From Trachelipus rathkii (taxonomy: Eukaryota > Arthropoda > Malacostraca > Isopoda > Trachelipodidae): a stretch of 20,388 nucleotides of DNA. The notes beneath the pieces are model-generated. The model did no database searches. It saw only the letters and a program-made list of their open reading frames with translations, and was not told the DNA's origin. The position numbers and the translations under genes were made by a program. This document shows positions 1-8,968 of the stretch, in pieces. Location of the stretch: assembly GCA_015478945.1 (NCBI GenBank), contig JABUQX010126319.1, positions 1-20,388 on the forward strand, in the 5' to 3' direction. How positions within the stretch are numbered: position 1 is the stretch's first letter; each line of letters opens with the position of its first letter.

Positions 1-1765
1 TAGAGAGTAAATGCATCAAATCGTGCGCAAGATAGAGCGTCAAGTGAACTGGAAATACAGAACAGTTTTATAAGCCTTTTTGGCCTTTGACTCGACCCGT
101 CAAAAGCCGGGTGAAACAGAACCTCCCCAGATATAGAGCAGTACTCCATAACATGGGGCAGAATAGACCTGGTTAGCTGGAGAACTGAAGAAGAGGAAAA
201 GTCTCGGAGTCTATACCGAATTCCAGTTCTTTGAGCCGCTCCAGCAACATTGTGACTAGCGGATTCCAAGAATTTTTTGTTTATGTTAAGGCCAAGGATG
301 TTTTTTATATTGTCAACAGGAGAAACGAGAGAACCGTGAACAGAGATAGGGAAAGTTAGAAAGGTGTTTTTGGAGAAGGGAGGATTTGTAGAGTTGTGCT
401 TTTAAGAATTGAATTTCCCAAGGTTGGACCCCATCCGGAATTTCTATCCAGATTATCGAGAATAGAATCGGCAAGATTAAGACGAGAGGCAAATTCATAG
501 AAGTAGAAAGAGTGAGCAGAATAGATTTGAGTTAAGAAGAAGGGTGAGTCATCGGCATATGAAGAGTGATAGAAGTTAAGAGGTGGAGGTGAGCAGCAAT
601 CATTAATGAAAAGTAAGGAATAAAGTAGAGATAAGACAGAACCCTGAGGACACCACTATTGACAAAAAAAAGAAGAAGTCGCCCTATCACCAACAGCCGA
701 TATTTGAGCGATTTGAAAGAATTAGACTCGACATAAGTACAGCAAGCGAAGGAAACCCAAAGGAGGAGAACTGGGGAGCAGTGACACGTGCCATGCCTCG
801 GTCAAATGCTTTGGGGTATGTCAGCGCCACCACCAAGATCTCCCGTAGTTCTTAAACAAAAATACCATAAATCGGTTAGATAGGAAACGTATATCGCCAG
901 TAGACTGACGCCCGAAGCCGTACGGGGGATCGAAATGAGTTTTTTCCGATGGTCCAGAGAAGTTGAGAGTGAGAAGGGTTTCAAGATCTAAGGTAGAGAT
1001 AACTAGGTGAGAGCTTTATAGGGCAAATAGTGGAAGGACTCAGAACGGGGCTTTAATTTTATCACGAATAGTTTTTGGGCCCCTTGGGTCGAGCTTCCCA
1101 ACACTGAGCGCAAAGACTAGTATTGAGGACCTTGAGAGTATGGTTGAAAACCGAGGGCGGAGATTAAGGCAACGGGGAGCCACTCTCAAACTTCTGGGAG
1201 ACAAATGCCCACATCGGGGTCAACCCTCCTTTCCTAACGTTCAATCAGGATTCCAGGGGGCCCTGCGCCCACCGTTCACAATTATCACAGGGCAAAGGCA
1301 TAGGAACCCGAGATGAGAATTAGTAGGAAGAGGATGCCAGAACGTCAGGGTTGAAGTTAGAGGAAATAGAAGGCGAAGAGATTGGCCTGTTTCAGTTTTA
1401 AAATTACAACCGAATCATCAGATGAATAAGAGGAGGAAAGGCAGAATACAGAAGTTGATAGAGATGTTATTGGCAAGCGGCAGAAAGATTTGTTTCAGCA
1501 GGAGAATCCAAGAAGGTTAGCGCAACTTAGTTTGATGACAGTCCGCTTTGCTCGTTGAATAGTATACCCTGCAACGATTTCTAGATGAATGAAAATTAGC
1601 GAGAGATAGGCAACGAGAATTTTTCCCACCCCCGATACGCACTGTCTATACCTGGATGGCCAAAGAACAAGCACGTTGCACATGGATTATGAGGGAGATG
1701 ATTTAGTTGAAGAAGGATTTTAGCCTGCTCATCCCATCAACGCTTACAGCTGCCATCTTATCTTT
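1..1765 (-). mobile_element. 5'-truncated Jockey-like non-LTR retrotransposon (LINE copy 1), decayed
   Basis: Read on the minus strand this is the reverse-transcriptase half of a non-LTR retrotransposon, broken by many frameshifts and stops. It is homologous, in opposite orientation, to about 10187-11955 of this window, with collinear blocks throughout. The catalytic YADD codons are intact at 548-559, whereas copy 2 reads YAHD. A second recognisable block at about 1495-1740 corresponds to the linker before the RT, with residues resembling ACSLAI and a Lys/Arg-rich RAKRT stretch. The window starts inside the element, so its 3' end and any poly-A lie outside. Homology to copy 2 fades at about 1740-1765. 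Family assignment (Jockey-like, endonuclease-RT type common in arthropods) rests on remembered motifs. No protein is likely to be made. Confidence 0.85.
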
Positions 1766-1774
1766 TAAATCTTT

Positions 1775-1930
1775 ATACATCATTCACTATCTTATTGAGG
1801 TGGCCAATTTGCTATCATCTGCAAACTTGGAAACCTTACATTAAGTCCCTGTTTTAAATATTTTATATATAATATGAGAACCCACTTGACCTAAGAAATA
1901 GTTACGGACCACAACATGTCTCTCTATTTT
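1775..1930 (-). mobile_element. fragment of a second, different LINE reverse transcriptase
   Basis: On the minus strand about 1788-1835 reads KFADDSKLAT. This is the catalytic core of a non-LTR reverse transcriptase of the kind written FADDTKL in CR1/L2-like families. Upstream on the same strand, frame-broken residues resemble the preceding block of such enzymes. The flanking sequence does not match LINE copy 2, so this looks like a separate element abutting LINE copy 1 and not its continuation. Only about 50 residues are visible and frames change, so subfamily is uncertain. Confidence 0.5.
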
Positions 1931-2200
1931 CCGTTAATAAATTATTTTTTATCATTAATTATTATTATTATTATTATTATATTATTCTTATTACTTATTA
2001 AGAGCTTAAGGAATCAAACATTTTGATCGCTTAAATAATTGTGGGGGGTGACCCCTGACCCCCTTGTCTACAGCCTTGTATATATATATATATATATTAT
2101 ATAATTTATATATTATATATATATATATAATATATATATAATATATATATATTATATATATATATATATATTATATATATATATATACGGTATATATATA

Positions 2201-2236
<36 letters not shown>

Positions 2237-2270
2237 ATATATAATATATATTATATATCTAATAATTAGC
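1931..2270. repeat. AT-rich stretch with (ATT)n and (TA)n microsatellites
   Basis: An ATT-trinucleotide run at about 1957-1982 is followed by about 90 bp of unremarkable AT-rich DNA. A short GC-rich hairpin-capable piece with G6 and C5 runs lies at about 2042-2064. Roughly 190 bp of (TA)n with small interruptions follows (2077-2265). No gene is visible. The GC-rich piece joined directly to (TA)n resembles the 3' terminus of some retroelements, but it is too short to name. Confidence 0.85.
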
Positions 2271-2274
2271 GGAT

Positions 2275-2365
2275 GTGCCCGAATAGTGAAAAACCCGAAT
2301 ACCGAATACCGAATATTTCGGCTAAAAGTATTCGCCGAATACGAATATTCGGCCGAAATAATCAA
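2275..2365. mobile_element. hAT-like terminal region (GAATATTCGG-rich)
   Basis: Multiple direct and inverted copies of GAATACC, GAATATTCGG and CCGAATA are packed into 90 bp, beginning near GGATGTGCCCGAATA. Terminal and subterminal regions of many hAT DNA transposons have this composition. It lies on the side where the 3' end of the minus-strand hAT transposase remnant (4470-4740) would be expected, but 2 kb of other sequence separates them, so linkage is unproven. No target-site duplication was identified. Confidence 0.45.
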
Positions 2366-2789
2366 CTTCTATTCGCCCTGAATAGTTTATTTCAAAGTTC
2401 GGCATCCATTTAGGGAAAAAATAAAGAAAACTTACACTGGTCAACAACAAAAGGTGAAATTTTTCTTGGATGGACTTTTTGTAGCAGATATAAATTATGA
2501 GGTGCTGATTCCATATATATGTACTCGGATTTGCTGTATCACATCCGTTTTCGTGCAATCATGGATCCACTATTTTTGCATACTTCCTAGGAATGACAAA
2601 ATTCATGTGCGCCACGTAGCTGTAATAGACGTTTACCATTCGCATATATCTACGTAGAGCAAGTTTACTGCGACGATATTCGGAAGCATGTGGTATCGTT
2701 AGTACGTCTACATTAATGGATGCCAATGACCTGGAAGATGTCTATCATCCATCTCGAAATACAGTCGGATGGTGTCATTGTTCACCCAG
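2366..2789. other. no recognised gene; left flank of the decayed plus-strand gene
   Basis: Short open frames occur here, but none has recognisable motifs. The stretch could be the 5' flank or the unrecognisable N-terminal part of the pseudogene that follows. Nothing else stands out. Confidence 0.4.
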
Positions 2790-3960
2790 GTGAACTGAAC
2801 GATCTTTATGAGAGTTGTATTTGCGAAGTTGTCCTGAGCTGTTGCTTTCAGAGGTGCATGAAAAAATCACTACCTGGACCATGGAACAAGCGTAACTTTA
2901 TCGTAACAGGAGAAGCAAGAGCTGCGGAGGCTCTTCAGTCAGAATGGTAAACCTTGTGTATTACAGTGAAGTTGCAGGCCTACCACTCGCTATCTCCCAG
3001 CATCCGATGCAGGTGAGTGGCGACTGTTTATTGACACTTCCAAGAGTAGTTAAGTGTGTGTTGTTGTTACACAACGGCAACAGTATGCTTCGGTTCCATT
3101 AGGGTACTCGTACGGATGAGAAGAGGAGTAATGCAAAAATCAAAACAGTTGGAGAGGCTACAACTATCAGGTACTGGATGGTAAATATGCTCGACTCACA
3201 ATGGTAAACATTTTGCTCGGTCAGGAATCAGGTTTCCAAATATACCTGCTTCCTGTGCTATTGGGAAGGCCGGGCGGCAAAGGATCCGACTGCCCAAAAG
3301 AGAAATGGCCACCGAGGGAAAACCTTGAAACCCAGTGACAGGACACATCGTACGTGACCTCTGTTGGACCCCCAGAAAATATTGCTTACTCCACTACACA
3401 TAAAACGGCTTGATGAAACAATTTGTTGAAGGCCTGGACCACTGGAAGGTGAATGCTTCGCTATATATGCTTAACGTTTCCTGGTCTGAGTGACGAAAAG
3501 AAAAAAGCTGGGATATTTGATGCCACCACAAATACGGAACTTCTCGTGATGCTGCCTTTGCTACAGCAATGACTGTGTTAAGGCAAGAGCGTGGAATGCT
3601 TTTTTCAGATGTAACACAAAATTTCTGGGAAACAGGAAAGCCGAGAACCACTAACATTGTACAGAACTGCTAGACAGTTTTTTAATTCTCATGGATGTAG
3701 AATGAGTCTAAAGTTTGCACTTACTACATTCTCACCTAAGAAAATTTCCGGATAACTAGGCGATGTTAATGATGAGCAGGATAAGGCTTCATCAAGATCT
3801 AAAGTTCATGGAAGGACGTTACCAGGACAAGTGGGATATCATCATATCAATATGATGGCCGGACTATGTTGGAGCCATTAATGAGGGATATTCCAGACGC
3901 TATGCACAGTAGATCGTCGACGAAGAGAAAGTTACTACCATGGTAGGTATGTTTACATTA
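2790..3960 (+). pseudogene. decayed copy of an arthropod multicopy gene family of unknown function
   Basis: Collinear motifs of one protein can be followed through several frames. ELNDL is near 2792. A block resembling the family's LPG..K.NFYR segment is near 2870-2900. EWRLFIDTSKSS (3015-3050) ends in a stop. QKILLTPLHIK is at 3373-3405, HSHLRKFPDN at 3727-3756, and HQDLKFMEGRYQDKWDI at 3791-3841. I recall this motif order from an abundant family of uncharacterised arthropod and other invertebrate proteins that often occur in many copies near mobile elements. No biochemical function is known to me. Frameshifts and stops separate nearly every block, so this is not an active gene. A few breaks could be assembly indels, but there are too many for all to be errors. 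Ends are approximate. Confidence 0.72.
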
Positions 3961-4469
3961 ACTAAACCCATTCCTTCTATTACATTCATTGTTGTCCCAT
4001 GTTACTCTTTATTCATAGTTGTATTTATATGTTTCAATATCTCTATAAAGACTGTATCATATCATTGCGATTTTTTTCTCTCCCTTCATATATCATATAA
4101 TATATAATAATATATATATATATATATAATAATATATATTTAATATATATTATATATATATATTATATATCATATTATATTATAATATAATCTCCCAATA
4201 ATTGTGATAGACCCTCCTGAAAAAGGTAAAAATCATAAAATTTTACAAATCTGTTACACACAATATCTCTCACAATGCGATGTGATATGCAAAACCGATT
4301 ACATTTTTGGAATCAGCACATCAAAAATCAATTGTGAAACCCCGTCAAGAAATTTCATGTTTAACAGTGTTATATACAAAAATATAAAACAAAAATTAAA
4401 TAACTATTTCTTACCTGTAATCCAATTATTTCAATATTAAAAATAATTAATGAAAATTGAAAGTTTCGT
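3961..4469. repeat. AT-rich intergenic DNA with a (TA)n microsatellite
   Basis: After the pseudogene the sequence is AT-rich. A degenerate (TA)n tract of about 100 bp lies at 4088-4195. A 78-codon open frame follows at 4204-4440, but its residues (many K, N, I, Y) only reflect base composition and match nothing I recognise. Confidence 0.7.
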
Positions 4470-4740
4470 AGTTAAAGGATATTAACTAAACTTCATTTGA
4501 ATACGCTCTAAGGTTAAAATGACAGAACATTAGAAGTTCTCCATTTTCAGGGGATAACTATTTCTTGTGGCTTCATAAATATATTTCCTCCTGTTCTAAA
4601 TATTCTTTCACTTTCGACTGATGACGGTGGAGCTGAAAGTATTTTTATGTAGTTTTTCAAATATAAACAATTTCCAGATGTTTTTTCACTGCATCTGAAG
4701 GGATACGCATGTGTCTTCAAATGGGTCAACGTAGGCCAAC
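4470..4740 (-). pseudogene. hAT transposase, C-terminal dimerisation region (remnant)
   Basis: On the minus strand, 4639-4577 reads ILSAPPSSVESERIFRTGGNIF. This closely follows the SAPPSSVESERLFSTGGNI signature of the C-terminal dimerisation domain of hAT-superfamily transposases. A stop interrupts the frame at 4547. In another frame the domain continues at about 4556-4491 with a PENGELLMFCHFNLRA-like segment, matching the family's usual ending. The signature is usually preceded by a region containing W and L residues; WPTLTHLKTHAYP is faintly visible. The DDE catalytic core and the BED zinc finger are not seen. This is a 3' fragment, inactive on its own. Confidence 0.82.
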
Positions 4741-5108
4741 TATATATTTGTTTATTTTTGATGTAAATGTATCCGTATGTAGCCTTTTACTTTTATGTAC
4801 AATTATCACATCGTCAGAAGAATGGGACTATCAATTTTTTTTCACTTTCTCACTTTCTTCTTCTGTATGACGATTTTGATGCCAGAAATTTCTTTAAAAC
4901 AATCCATTACAAGAAGTGAAAATGGAACCTTCAGCTTACTTCACACTACGTAATCATCGCAGCAGAAGAAGTCAGGAGGCTAAATTTCATGCATGTTCTT
5001 TCCATGCTCAACGACCATGATTTTTTTATACTGATTCATCTGATTAATGTTGAAAAATTAGCTTGAATCGTAGATCTAAGAAAGTAGCTACACACAAGAT
5101 TTATCACA
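4741..5108. other. no recognised feature
   Basis: AT-rich sequence between the hAT remnant and LRR copy A. It might include more upstream hAT coding sequence on the minus strand, but no motif is readable. The break in homology between LRR copies A and B lies just to its right (5143/5144), so a deletion or insertion junction could be here. Confidence 0.4.
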
Positions 5109-5444
5109 TTAGATAAACTTTGAAAAGTCTTTTTTTGCTGGCGAATTCAATTCCAAGGAACCGTCGATCTTTCCAATACTCTTTTGTAATCGGTTTCTAA
5201 AAACGTTCGTATCCCAGGAATCGATAATTTTCTTTTCCATTTCACTTAGCCACGATACACTCGAATGTAAATGGCATATTTGCGCACTGCCCTTCATAGT
5301 CTGGCGCATAAAGAGAAAAATAACCGCGTAAATGCCTTTGCACGAGAGACAGAATGGTATTTCGATTTCGTTTCTTTCATCACGATCTTTCGTAAGAAGT
5401 TTCCGAAAATTGAGTTCCAACATTTCTAATAATGCTCTATTACC

Positions 5445-5486
<42 letters not shown>

Positions 5487-5921
5487 AGCTGCTTCTCCTT
5501 CTCCTTCTCCCTCTGAAAATGTTACGCAATTTTCGAATTGCCGCGGGGCTTCTCTGATTTCCCATTCGATCATTCTTCTATTTTCAATTTCAACAACCAC
5601 TACTAAATTATTTAAATTTTGGTTAAAACAATTGTCGCATTTACTGAAAGTATCTTCCGACATAAAATAGTCGTAGCAGGGAAATAGTTCTTCCTCCGAC
5701 GAGAAACTGAAAATCAATTCTAGCTTATTTACCCTCGTTTTTGCAGCCAATAATCTTACCCGATCGTCGCTAACAACGGTGGATGGGTGCCTATGGGTGA
5801 AACGAATTCCAATTTTTTGTAAATTAAACATCGATGAGATTTCGATAATTTCCTCGATGTAGTTATAGTTCACAGTTAACGTAGTTAATTTGTTTAATGA
5901 AGGAATAAGAAGCCTCTGCAT
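5109..5921 (-). CDS. LRR-like protein copy A, C-terminal reading frame (270 codons)
   Basis: This frame very probably continues the frame at 5894-6928. The two overlap by 28 bp, and one extra A in the A4 run (plus-strand T run 5921-5924) would fuse them. It opens with leucine-spaced residues (NKLTTLTVNYNYIEEI) of LRR character. A CDNC motif, a Gly-Glu repeat and 16 consecutive alanines encoded by a pure GCA/CTG tract (5446-5493) follow. After that comes a block shared with copy B (FCLSCKGIYAVI, MRQTM, EKKIIDSWDTN). Homology to copy B stops at 5143/5144, just after SLELN. The last 11 residues before the stop are unrelated, so the LRR-like C-terminus is missing. The start Met at 5921 is only the first in frame. 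Function unknown. Confidence 0.6.
5446..5493 (-). repeat. CTG/GCA trinucleotide repeat encoding polyalanine
   Basis: About 14 uninterrupted GCT triplets on the plus strand, then GCAGCTGCT, read as alanine codons of LRR copy A on the minus strand. It is followed by CTCCTT/GAAGGA hexamer-like repeats encoding Gly-Glu. Copy B at the same place (about 8429-8470) has a short, impure Ala/Glu/Lys stretch, so the tract has expanded in A or contracted in B. Confidence 0.92.
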
Positions 5922-6928
5922 TTTGCTAGAGAGAAATCAAATTTGACGATTTTTTTATCTACTCTTAAAAACTCTGAATCGTTTTTGCTAACCGAAGCTT
6001 TCGCCGACCGTCTCAAAATAAGAGGGCCCCTTTTCTTACACATTTCGATAAGGTCTAATCCAGACGTCCTCTCGCGGCGACATTTGCACGTTAGTTTTAG
6101 TGAGTTTATATTTGGAAATATGATTGAAATATTTTTCATCATCTCGAGAAAGTAGTCGTGGGCAAGACGGTCAGTACCAGTATTAACTATTTCTAGCTTC
6201 TCGATGCGAACCAAAGGCCAATATCGTTTTTTTTTCATCGAGTCCGTTAATTTTAAAAAGATTTCACACCGATCTAAATAAAAAGTGAAAGCTTTCATAC
6301 GTTCGTATTCAGTACTCATCGTCCTAATAACTTCGGCGGTTCTGACAGTCGTAGCGGAAACGACTTCGGCAAAACTCTCCGCGCCCGCGACCATATATTC
6401 GGTCACCGCGAGGGTTATGGCTTCGGTCGTCTTGTACGGATTTTTCGTCGCGTTTTCGAGAAGGTCCAGATAGGTCGCCGAGGTTTTTTGGTCGTCGCCC
6501 GAATCGAATAGCGATAATATCAGGTTAAAATTTAATTCCTTCGCTCCGTGTTTTTCGGTCATTCGATTCAGAATCAAATCAAAAAGTAAATTATTCACCG
6601 AGGAGGATCTTTTCGAATCCGATCCGCTACTACAGGTAGCATCTTGAAAAGATCGTGTTTCTAAGATGACCGTCATCGCCAAATCTTGCAGATTTTTGAC
6701 TTTCCGATCCATTTTGAGTTTTTCGTCGTTGTCTATTTCGGGTTTAATAAAAAAATGGATTAGGTCGCGCAGTATTTTCTTCACCAAAAAATGATCATTC
6801 TTTAAATTCTCGGGTCCTGATGTGCCGGGTAGTATTAACGTTTCGCGGCGACGGACGCAAGGATACGACTCCCTTTCATATTCCAAATATAGAAAAAAAA
6901 ACGAATTAATTAAATTTTTGTTTATCAA
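5894..6928 (-). CDS. LRR-like protein copy A, N-terminal reading frame (344 codons)
   Basis: Longest N-terminal part of the gene cluster. The frame opens at 6928, but its first 72 residues are hydrophobic and AT-driven. The Met at residue 73 (6712), followed by DRKVKNLQDLAMTVIL, is a likelier start. It resembles the short N-terminal Lxx-helix of arthropod LRR/F-box-like proteins (inference). The middle is helical and polar, with a Ser-rich patch (SSGSDSKRSSS, about residues 100-110). The end contains leucine-spaced segments such as FPNINSLKLTCKC. The frame ends at 5894 and continues in the frame of 5109-5921. A single missing A explains this best. Alternatively, a pyrimidine-rich CTCTCTAG just before the junction could be a splice acceptor, with GTGTAA near 6035 as a weak donor. 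No membrane segment or catalytic motif is recognised. Confidence 0.6.
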   Translation of the reverse strand: MINKNLINSFFFLYLEYERESYPCVRRRETLILPGTSGPENLKNDHFLVKKILRDLIHFFIKPEIDNDEKLKMDRKVKNLQDLAMTVILETRSFQDATCSSGSDSKRSSSVNNLLFDLILNRMTEKHGAKELNFNLILSLFDSGDDQKTSATYLDLLENATKNPYKTTEAITLAVTEYMVAGAESFAEVVSATTVRTAEVIRTMSTEYERMKAFTFYLDRCEIFLKLTDSMKKKRYWPLVRIEKLEIVNTGTDRLAHDYFLEMMKNISIIFPNINSLKLTCKCRRERTSGLDLIEMCKKRGPLILRRSAKASVSKNDSEFLRVDKKIVKFDFSLAKCRGFLFLH

Positions 6929-7092
6929 AGATTTTTATTTAAAATAAAAAATTAAAATATTTCTAAATGACTGAAAACAAAATTCTGAAATTTATTTTTT
7001 AGATTTTTTAAATTTTTGCACTTAGACCTACGACGTATATAAAACAACGGGTTGAGATAAACACACGTTAATCAATAGCAATTTTTATTCCT

Positions 7093-7132
<40 letters not shown>

Positions 7133-7238
7133 AAAGTCAATAATAATAATAATAATACAATTTTTATAGATCAGAAAGTTTTCCATATGCGCTACCGCAA
7201 ACACACGCCTTTATGAACTGACATAAAAAATTTTACAT
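6929..7238. promoter_or_regulatory. intergenic region between LRR copies B and A
   Basis: Lies upstream of copy A and downstream of copy B (both minus strand). It contains a satellite-type motif GCACTTAGACCTACGAC with TATATAAAA at 7018-7044. An (AAAT)n run occupies about 7097-7132 and an (AAT)n run about 7140-7155. A minus-strand AATAAA (plus 7084-7089) lies about 150 bp past the stop of copy B and could be its polyadenylation signal. The TATA-like string reads best on the plus strand, so calling it the promoter of copy A is inference. Confidence 0.4.
7018..7044. repeat. solitary satellite E-module motif beside the LRR genes
   Basis: The motif GCACTTAGACCTACGACGTA followed by TATA matches the terminal repeat of the E1/E2/E3 modules at 13-19 kb. 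Its left flank, ATTTTTAGATTTTTTAAATT, matches the flank of E2 at about 13221-13235. It is the only clear copy outside the satellite block. Confidence 0.8.
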
Positions 7239-8652
7239 TTATTTCATCTTTTCCAATTGTATACGTCGAACAGCTTGGAAAATGTTGTTAAGAAAATCAT
7301 GATTATCGATATAGAAACACACCAAATGAAATGTTTTTGGTTTGGGGTCTAGAAACCGCTCTAATAACTTAAAAAAAGAACTCGGCTCAAAAAAACAGAT
7401 ATCGTCTTTCAACCATAATTGACTCTCGTAGAAATTCTTTTCTCTTTCTTCCTTGTATTTAGGGCTATCGATCGATTCAAGATGATCTGGCAAACGAGCC
7501 GCCTGGAAGAGATCGTACTGCTTTATATTCCACCGAATGAGTGAATTACCGTAAACGTCGTTCATAGTTAACGTAATCGTTTTGAACAGCTGGTCGATAT
7601 TTATTCTGTGTGCGGGGTTACGGCATTCGTTAAAGTACCTAAGCGTACTTCGTTCAAACGTTACGTAACGATCGAAATTAAATTCTAATCCTCTTTTTAA
7701 AGAACGAGTAGTGTTCAGAAGATTAAAAAGTTTGCAAACGTTGAAACGTTCCACTCTTAAAAATATTACGATCCTTTCCAGATTTGGAGAGACACGACAA
7801 ATATTAAATAAAATATCCGAAAAATCGATTTTTAATTCTACCAAATTTTTTAAAACGGCTTGATTTTCATTATCTAATATCATTTCGCAGTTTTCAACGG
7901 AGGCATCGTGGTTTATTCTGATTTCTAAGTCGGTCAAATTCGGAAAAGCTTCGACTATTTTATCACTCAGCGAGCCGCAGTTGTGATTTTTTTCAAAAAT
8001 TCTCCATATTTCGTCGTACGTCAACCTCAAAATGCGCACATTCGGAAATTGGAATGGAGAAAGGGTATCTAAATTTTCGTTTCTTCGAAGGATAACGTTA
8101 AATTGACAAACGCTGCGTAAATTCAATTCCAAGGAACCGTCGATCTTTCTAATACTCTTTCGCAATTGGTTTCTAAAAATATTCGTATCCCAGGAGTCGA
8201 TTATTTTCTTTTCTATTTTCCTTCGCCACGATACAGTCGAATGTAAATGACAGGTCTGCAAACTGCCCTCCATAGTCTGGCGCATAAAGAGCGAGATAAC
8301 CGCGTAAATACCTTTGCACGAGAGACAGAATGGTAGTTTGATTTCGTTTCTTTCTTCACGACCTTCGGTAGGAAGTTTCCGAAAAATGAATTCCAACATT
8401 TCTAATAACGCTTCACCTCCCACCGCCTCTGCTGCTTCTGCTGCTTTTGCTGCTGCCGCTTCTCCCCCCAGTAATGTTACCCAGTTTTCGAATTGTAATT
8501 GGCCTTCCTGATTTCGCATTCGATCAAGTCTTCTATTTTCACATTCAAAACACATGTACTAAATTATTTATATTTTTGGTTAGAACAATTATCGCATTTA
8601 CTAAGAGTATCTCCCGACATATAGGCCGTAAGCAGGGAAATGTTCTTCCTCG
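7239..8652 (-). pseudogene. LRR-like protein copy B, 5'-truncated by satellite
   Basis: An open frame of 438 codons (8555-7239) carries the block shared with copy A (ENWVTLLGG, FCLSCKGIYAVI, MRQTM, EKKIIDSWDTN) in its first ~150 residues. About 290 residues that copy A lacks follow, with repeated leucine spacing such as FPNVRILRLTYDEI, FPNLTDLEIRI, LKNLVELKIDFSDI and SPNLERIVIFL. This is typical of irregular leucine-rich repeats. Nucleotide homology to copy A continues upstream of the Met at 8555 as far as about 8652 but is out of frame (an extra A and an in-frame stop), so that Met is not a trustworthy start. At 8653 the satellite begins, and everything equivalent to the N-terminal half of copy A is gone. 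LRRs usually bind proteins; the partner is unknown. It is unlikely to be expressed intact. Confidence 0.6.
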
Positions 8653-8968
8653 TAAATAAAATTTTTTTATTTTTTGGGGCTATTTTATTTTTTTTCCTCG
8701 AAAACTACGATAGGTACAAGAAAACTAATAACAATCGTGGAATCAGCGTAAGAAAATTGTTTTAAAAATGAAAAAAAAATTTTTTTGAATTTTTTTGGGA
8801 TATTTAATTTTTTTTCTCGAAAACTACGATAGCTACAAGAAACTAATAACATAGATGGAATCAGCGTAAGAAATTGTTCTAAAAAATGGCAAAAAATTTT
8901 TTTTGATTTTCTTGGGGCTATTTTATTTTTTTTCTCAAATACGATAGTGACGTAAAAACAAATAACAT
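8653..8968 (+). repeat. ~117-bp satellite monomers, forward, left of the LINE insertion
   Basis: Almost three monomers with the core ACTACGATAGCTACAAG, then AATAACATTCGTGGAATCAG and CGTAAGAAAATTGTTCTAAA. They alternate in type A-B-A by the tail: A has GGCAAA and GGGGCTATT, B has GAAAAA and GGGATATTT. The array starts directly at the break in LRR copy B and stops inside a monomer at about 8968, after AATAACATT. Confidence 0.93.

Noticed and set aside
4204..4440. 78-codon plus-strand frame as a gene
   Set aside because: Composition-driven (K, N, I, Y) in AT-rich DNA, with no motif and no paralogue in the window.
5332..5670. 112-codon plus-strand frame with an alanine run
   Set aside because: Antisense shadow of LRR copy A. 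The CTG repeat reads as alanine on both strands, and homology to copy B supports the minus strand.
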